Assembly (NCBI GenBank): GCA_964402325.1
Contig: CAYOBI010000053.1
Span: 1-18,341, forward strand
Length of the DNA stretch: 18,341 nt
Direction: 5' to 3'
DNA from: Raineyella sp964402325
GTDB taxonomy: Bacteria; Actinomycetota; Actinomycetes; Propionibacteriales; Propionibacteriaceae
Shown one piece after another: positions 15,721 to 18,341 of this stretch. Made by a program: the position numbers and the translations under genes. Numbering within the stretch: position 1 is the stretch's first letter; every line of letters starts with the position of its first letter. The notes under the pieces were generated by a model that saw only the letters and a program-made list of their open reading frames with translations, was not told the origin of the DNA and did no database searches.

Positions 15721-15899
15721 CACCGCTGCACGAGAAGCCGACCGAACACGGATCAGCTCTGCGACAGGACTCCTGCGCCCCCGCATCCGCCCCACTCGGC
15801 GTACGCGCAGCGTGGTCCGTACGCCCCGTCGGCGGTGCGTACGCCGGACGGGCCGTCGAGGAGCCTCCGGCCATGACACGGATACCAAGGAGGATCCCG

Positions 15900-16342
15900 A
15901 TGTCAGTTCACACCCCGCCCCGCATGGCCACTGCCATCCCCGAGCCATCACCACCCCCGACATCGTCGAGACACGCCTGGGAGAGATGCACTTCTTCGAC
16001 GGCCTGCCCGACGCCGCGACCGTTCAGACGGTCTACGAAGGCTCGACTTCCAGCGCGCCACCCAGGCGTTCCTCACCGCCTCCCCGCGGCGTCCATGCAC
16101 GCCCAGCCCGCGGGCATGCGGAGCTTCGGCCCCGACAACCGGACGGTGCTCATCACCGAGTCCCTGACGGACTCCCACACCCTGCTGCTCACCGCCAACA
16201 CGGAGACCGGGGCCAGACCGGGGCCAGGGCGGCGAGTACCTGCTCCTCCCCGGACTTCACCGGCGAGGTGCCGGAGGGCAACTTCGTCCTGCGCTCGCGC
16301 ACCTTCGGCAACTTCCTGCGTCACGGAACGGGGCTGCTTCTG
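15900..16342 (+). pseudogene. DUF1254-domain gene, broken by frameshifts and a deletion
   Basis: The pieces of a DUF1254 protein lie in order but in changing frames: TTPDIVETRLGEMHFFDGLP and DAATVQTVYE (frame 2), LDFQRATQAFLT (frame 1), PAASMHAQPAGMRSFGPDN through TLLLTANTET (frame 3), then GQGGEYLLLP (frame 1) and DFTGEVPEGNFVLRSRTFGN (frame 2). Between NTET and GQGGEY, the family normally has a further long stretch (Y-x-F-x-W-L-D-L and beyond), so an internal deletion is likely; an 11-bp tandem duplication marks that junction. The C-terminal half is absent. The original ATG 15900 still has a strong AAGGAGG (15887-15893), 6 nt upstream. The normal function of DUF1254 is not well defined. The gene cannot make a working product. 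Confidence 0.85.
16205..16226. repeat. 11-bp tandem duplication in the DUF1254 remnant
   Basis: GACCGGGGCCA occurs twice in tandem (16205-16215, 16216-16226), exactly where the DUF1254 homology jumps. Being 11 bp, it also shifts the frame. It probably marks the deletion junction. Confidence 0.75.
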
Positions 16343-16417
16343 AGGTCGTGGAGGAGCACCTCGCCGGGGTGTGCTGGGCAGGCAGGCGGGACTGATCGAC
16401 CAGTGGCCCGGGCCCAG

Positions 16418-16423
16418 TACTCT
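16418..16423 (+). promoter_or_regulatory. -10 box of the MNT-HEPN pair
   Basis: TACTCT ends 6 nt before ATG 16430, matching the TAnnnT leaderless pattern. No purine-rich ribosome site lies between them. Confidence 0.5.
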
Positions 16424-16429
16424 CGTGAC

Positions 16430-16750
16430 ATGGGCATCGTGACGGCAGAGAGCGTTTCGCTGCGGGCAGCGATCGCGGCGCATCGTGATGCGCTCGAGGC
16501 GGTTCTGCGCCGCTACCGGGCGACCGATCCCCGTCTGTTCGGCTCCGTCGTCCGTGGAGATGCCACTCCCGACAGCGATATCGACCTCCTCGTGGACCTG
16601 TCGCCCGGCGAAGGCAATGATCTGCTTCGCGTGGCCGGCATCGCCGAAGAGCTGAGCCAGATCCTGGGAACGAGGGTCGATGTGGTGGCCCCATCGCTGC
16701 TGCGCGACGCGGTTTCCAGCAGCGCTCTCACCGACTCGGTGTCCTTGTGA
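16430..16750 (+). CDS. MNT-type nucleotidyltransferase antitoxin
   Basis: A 106-residue minimal nucleotidyltransferase. The motif GSVVRG (38-43) followed by SDIDLLVDL (49-57) gives the catalytic G-S-x10-D-x-D core. This MntA group neutralises HEPN RNase toxins by adding AMP to a Tyr in the toxin's active-site motif. The full length and intact motif suggest it is still active. Start ATG 16430 follows a -10 box by 6 nt. The HEPN partner starts in a 4-base GTGA overlap, so the two are translationally coupled. The partner is truncated, which leaves the antitoxin without its usual target. Confidence 0.88.
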   Translation: MGIVTAESVSLRAAIAAHRDALEAVLRRYRATDPRLFGSVVRGDATPDSDIDLLVDLSPGEGNDLLRVAGIAEELSQILGTRVDVVAPSLLRDAVSSSALTDSVSL

Positions 16751-16965
16751 CCCGATCCGACGATGAACGGTCCGCCGACATCCTCCAGGCGATCCAACGC
16801 TGCCAGGACTACGCGCCCTACTTGCGATCCGCCGACTTCGCCTCGATGGCCTACGACGCGGTCCTGCGCAACCTTGCCGTGATCGGCGAGGCGGTCCGCG
16901 CATTGCCTGGCGAAACGAAGGAACGCCTGCCGGACATGCCTTGGGCTGCGATTGCCGGCCTCTGA
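16747..16965 (+). pseudogene. HEPN (DUF86/HepT-like) toxin, truncated before its active site
   Basis: The reading frame begins with GTG 16747 and encodes 72 residues. It matches the first two thirds of DUF86 HEPN proteins: ADILQAIQRCQDY (10-22), YDAVLRNLAVIGEAVRAL (36-53), LPDMPWAAIAGL (61-72). In intact members the next residues are R-N-x3-4-H-x-Y, the RNase motif and the Tyr modified by the MNT partner. Here a TGA (16963-16965) takes the place of the Arg codon, and the following AAC (Asn) leads into sequence with no His/Tyr motif in any frame. So a stop and a further loss or replacement are implied. Without R-x4-6-H the protein should have no RNase activity. Confidence 0.8.
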
Positions 16966-17025
16966 AACCCCTGTCTGACAGACCCCTGCTCGCGGCCGGC
17001 CGGGCGACACCGGAGGTCTTCGGGA

Positions 17026-18087
17026 TCAGTCCGTGTGCCGATGGCGATGGTGCGCGTCCGGATAGTGCTCGTGCTCATGGGTCAGCGCGGTGTGCGCATG
17101 GACATGGCGGTGCCCGAGACGGGGAACCGGCGCGGTGTGCTGATGGTCATGGTGCGGGTCGTCGTGGGTGTGCCAGTGGTCATGGACCAGGGTCTCGTGG
17201 ACGTGCTCGTGGCTGTGTCGCTCGGTCAGGTGGAGCCCGACCCCGATGGCCATCAGCAGTCCGGCCACCACCAGCCGCCAGGTGACCGGCTCGCCCAGCG
17301 CCAGGGCCAGGACCGACCCGAGGAAGGGTGCGACGGAGAAGTACGCGCCGGCGCGGGCCGTCCCGACGTGCCGCAGCGCCACGATGAACAGGGCCAGGCT
17401 GACCCCGTACGCCACCAGTCCGACGCCCATCGCGCCGATGGCGCTGAACACCGGCGGCAGCGTGGAGCCCAGCACCAGGGCGAGCAGCAGGTTGACCGGG
17501 CCGGCGACCAGGCCCTTGGCCGCGGCGAGCCAGGTCGCGTCCATCAGGGAGACCCGCCGGGTCAGGTTGTTGTCGACGGCCCAGGACAGGCAGGCGCCCA
17601 GCACGGCCAGGGCCGGCAGCACGGTCGAGAAGCGTGCTTCGCCGGGCCAGGACAGCACCACGGCTCCGGCCACGATCGCCAGCATGCCGAGCGCGATGCG
17701 CCGGTCGACGTTCTCCTTGAACACGAACCAGGCCAGCCCGGCGGTGAACACGCCCTCGGCGTTCAGCAGCAGTGAGGCACCCGAGGCGGGCATCCCGACC
17801 AGTCCGTACATCAACAGCACCGGTGCCACGACGCCGCCGGCCAGGATCGCGCCGGCCAGCGGCGGCAGGTCGGCGCGGGCGGGGCGTACGCGCGGGGCAC
17901 GCCGGAGGAGTCGGTAGAGGCCCAGCCCGAGTCCCGACCCCAGGTAGAGCAGGCCGGCGAGCATCCACGGGCCCACGCCGCCCAGCATCAGCTTGGCCAG
18001 CGGCGTGCCCGCGCCGAACAGCAGGGCCGCCAGCAGCGCGGCCTGCACGCCCCGGTGGCGCAGGGACTCGAACAGCGTCGCCATCAT
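17026..18087 (-). CDS. EamA/DMT-family transporter with His-rich tail
   Basis: A 353-residue inner-membrane protein of the drug/metabolite transporter superfamily: two EamA halves, about ten membrane helices between residues 13 and 286 (for example QAALLAALLFGAGTPLAKLM, VVAPVLLMYGLVGMPASGAS, VGLVAYGVSLALFIVALRHV). The tail from 291 to 353 is hydrophilic and has 23 His, mostly as H-x-H pairs with Asp and Glu, as in metal-binding loops of Zn/Ni/Co transporters. This suggests a divalent metal substrate or metal-sensing, by inference. Start ATG 18087 lies 6 nt after a TACGCT -10 box; the next codon is also ATG. It is divergent from the gene at the right edge. Confidence 0.9.
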   Translation of the reverse strand: MMATLFESLRHRGVQAALLAALLFGAGTPLAKLMLGGVGPWMLAGLLYLGSGLGLGLYRLLRRAPRVRPARADLPPLAGAILAGGVVAPVLLMYGLVGMPASGASLLLNAEGVFTAGLAWFVFKENVDRRIALGMLAIVAGAVVLSWPGEARFSTVLPALAVLGACLSWAVDNNLTRRVSLMDATWLAAAKGLVAGPVNLLLALVLGSTLPPVFSAIGAMGVGLVAYGVSLALFIVALRHVGTARAGAYFSVAPFLGSVLALALGEPVTWRLVVAGLLMAIGVGLHLTERHSHEHVHETLVHDHWHTHDDPHHDHQHTAPVPRLGHRHVHAHTALTHEHEHYPDAHHRHRHTD

Positions 18088-18093
18088 CCCTCC

Positions 18094-18099
18094 AGCGTA
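18094..18099 (-). promoter_or_regulatory. -10 box of the EamA-type gene
   Basis: TACGCT on the minus strand (18099-18094) ends 6 nt before ATG 18087. The intervening GGAGGG is too close to that ATG to serve as its ribosome site, but might serve the second ATG (18084) four bases away. Confidence 0.45.
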
Positions 18100-18211
18100 G
18101 GTGGGCAGGAGGCTCCGGCACCCCGGGTGCTGCCCGGCGTTGGGCCGCGATCGCCGGCTCTGCTTCAATGAGGCTGCCAGTCGATCCCCCGCCTTCCCCT
18201 CGGAGGTTGCG

Positions 18212-18341
18212 TTGTCCGATCTCGCTGATGCTGTGCTGCCGCTGGTCCGTACGCGCGCGGACCTCCACCGCTGGAGCGCCGCCAATGCGTACGGAAGCCA
18301 GCTGCACGAGGCCGTGGACATGCTCCGCCAGGCCGCCCAGG
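18212..18341 (+). CDS. Hypothetical protein, cut by the window end
   Basis: The first 43 residues of an unrecognised protein: MSDLADAVLPLVRTRADLHR, then WSAANAYGSQLHEAVDMLRQ and AAQ, apparently helical and soluble. Start TTG 18212 is supported by GGAGG (18202-18206), 5 nt upstream. A weak promoter (TTGGGC at 18140-18145, TTCAAT at 18164-18169, 18-bp spacer) precedes it. The codons have strong third-position G/C, as in the neighbours. The rest lies beyond the window. Confidence 0.65.
   Translation, partial: MSDLADAVLPLVRTRADLHRWSAANAYGSQLHEAVDMLRQAAQ

Noticed and set aside
15797..15846. Three GTACGC copies and a 10-bp inverted repeat (15797-15806, 15837-15846)
   Set aside because: The core GCGTACGC is self-complementary and frequent in coding DNA of this window, so pairing is expected; no link to a promoter was seen.
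13438..15963. 841-codon minus-strand frame opposite the DUF429-RelA/SpoT gene
   Set aside because: Mirror of a gene with recognisable motifs on the plus strand; the translation is low-complexity Arg/Gly/Val/Leu.
16343..16429. Short open stretch after the DUF1254 remnant (reads EVVEEHLAGV in one frame)
   Set aside because: Too short to assign and no family recognised; may be debris of another lost gene.
16973..16983. GTCTGACAGAC dyad after the HEPN remnant as a terminator
   Set aside because: Only a 5-bp stem around one base, too tight to form a hairpin, and no U-tract.

Overview
The window is high-GC DNA with actinobacterial traits: GTG and TTG starts, several TAnnnT -10 boxes placed 6-7 nt before a start codon (leaderless-type genes), a GuaB plus GuaB3 pair, a CIRCE-controlled groES-groEL operon, and a FabG4-type two-domain ketoreductase next to a thiolase. 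I infer an actinomycete, possibly of the Propionibacteriales; the order is a guess.

Left part (1-7.2 kb). Bases 1-586 hold no convincing gene. They carry three tandem sigma70-type promoters on the minus strand, each with a 17-bp spacer, firing out of the left edge. Such an array suits a stable RNA (rRNA) operon just outside the window. A strong hairpin (518-556) separates it from a minus-strand run: an alpha/beta-hydrolase-fold protein without its nucleophile serine, a Nudix hydrolase, guaB (IMP dehydrogenase) and guaB3. A small plus-strand gene (4762-5010) diverges from the hydrolase gene over a symmetrical shared -10 box. groES-groEL (minus) follow, with a CIRCE operator at the predicted transcription start.

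Middle (7.3-13.0 kb). A TM2-domain membrane protein with a Pro/Tyr-rich N-terminus is followed by a fatty-acid/acyl-CoA module: a FabG4-like ketoreductase and a thiolase, translationally coupled on the minus strand, and a divergent acyl-CoA oxidase/dehydrogenase on the plus strand. Both directions again share a symmetrical -10 box. The three enzymes fit oxidation, reduction or cleavage of acyl-CoA intermediates.

Right part (13.0-17.0 kb). This looks like an accessory, decaying stretch: a zwf-like glucose-6-phosphate dehydrogenase gene reduced to its two ends, a frameshifted unknown gene with a 21-bp tandem repeat, a DUF1254 gene broken by several frameshifts and a deletion, and a MNT/HEPN toxin-antitoxin pair whose HEPN toxin stops just before its catalytic motif. 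Among these wrecks is one intact and unusual gene (13531-15411), a fusion of a DUF429 domain (predicted RNase H-fold nuclease) to a RelA/SpoT-type alarmone synthetase domain in which the expected catalytic Glu is Gln. This is the best candidate for undescribed biology here.

Right edge. An EamA/DMT-type transporter with a 63-residue tail holding 23 histidines (minus) diverges from a gene cut by the window end (plus).
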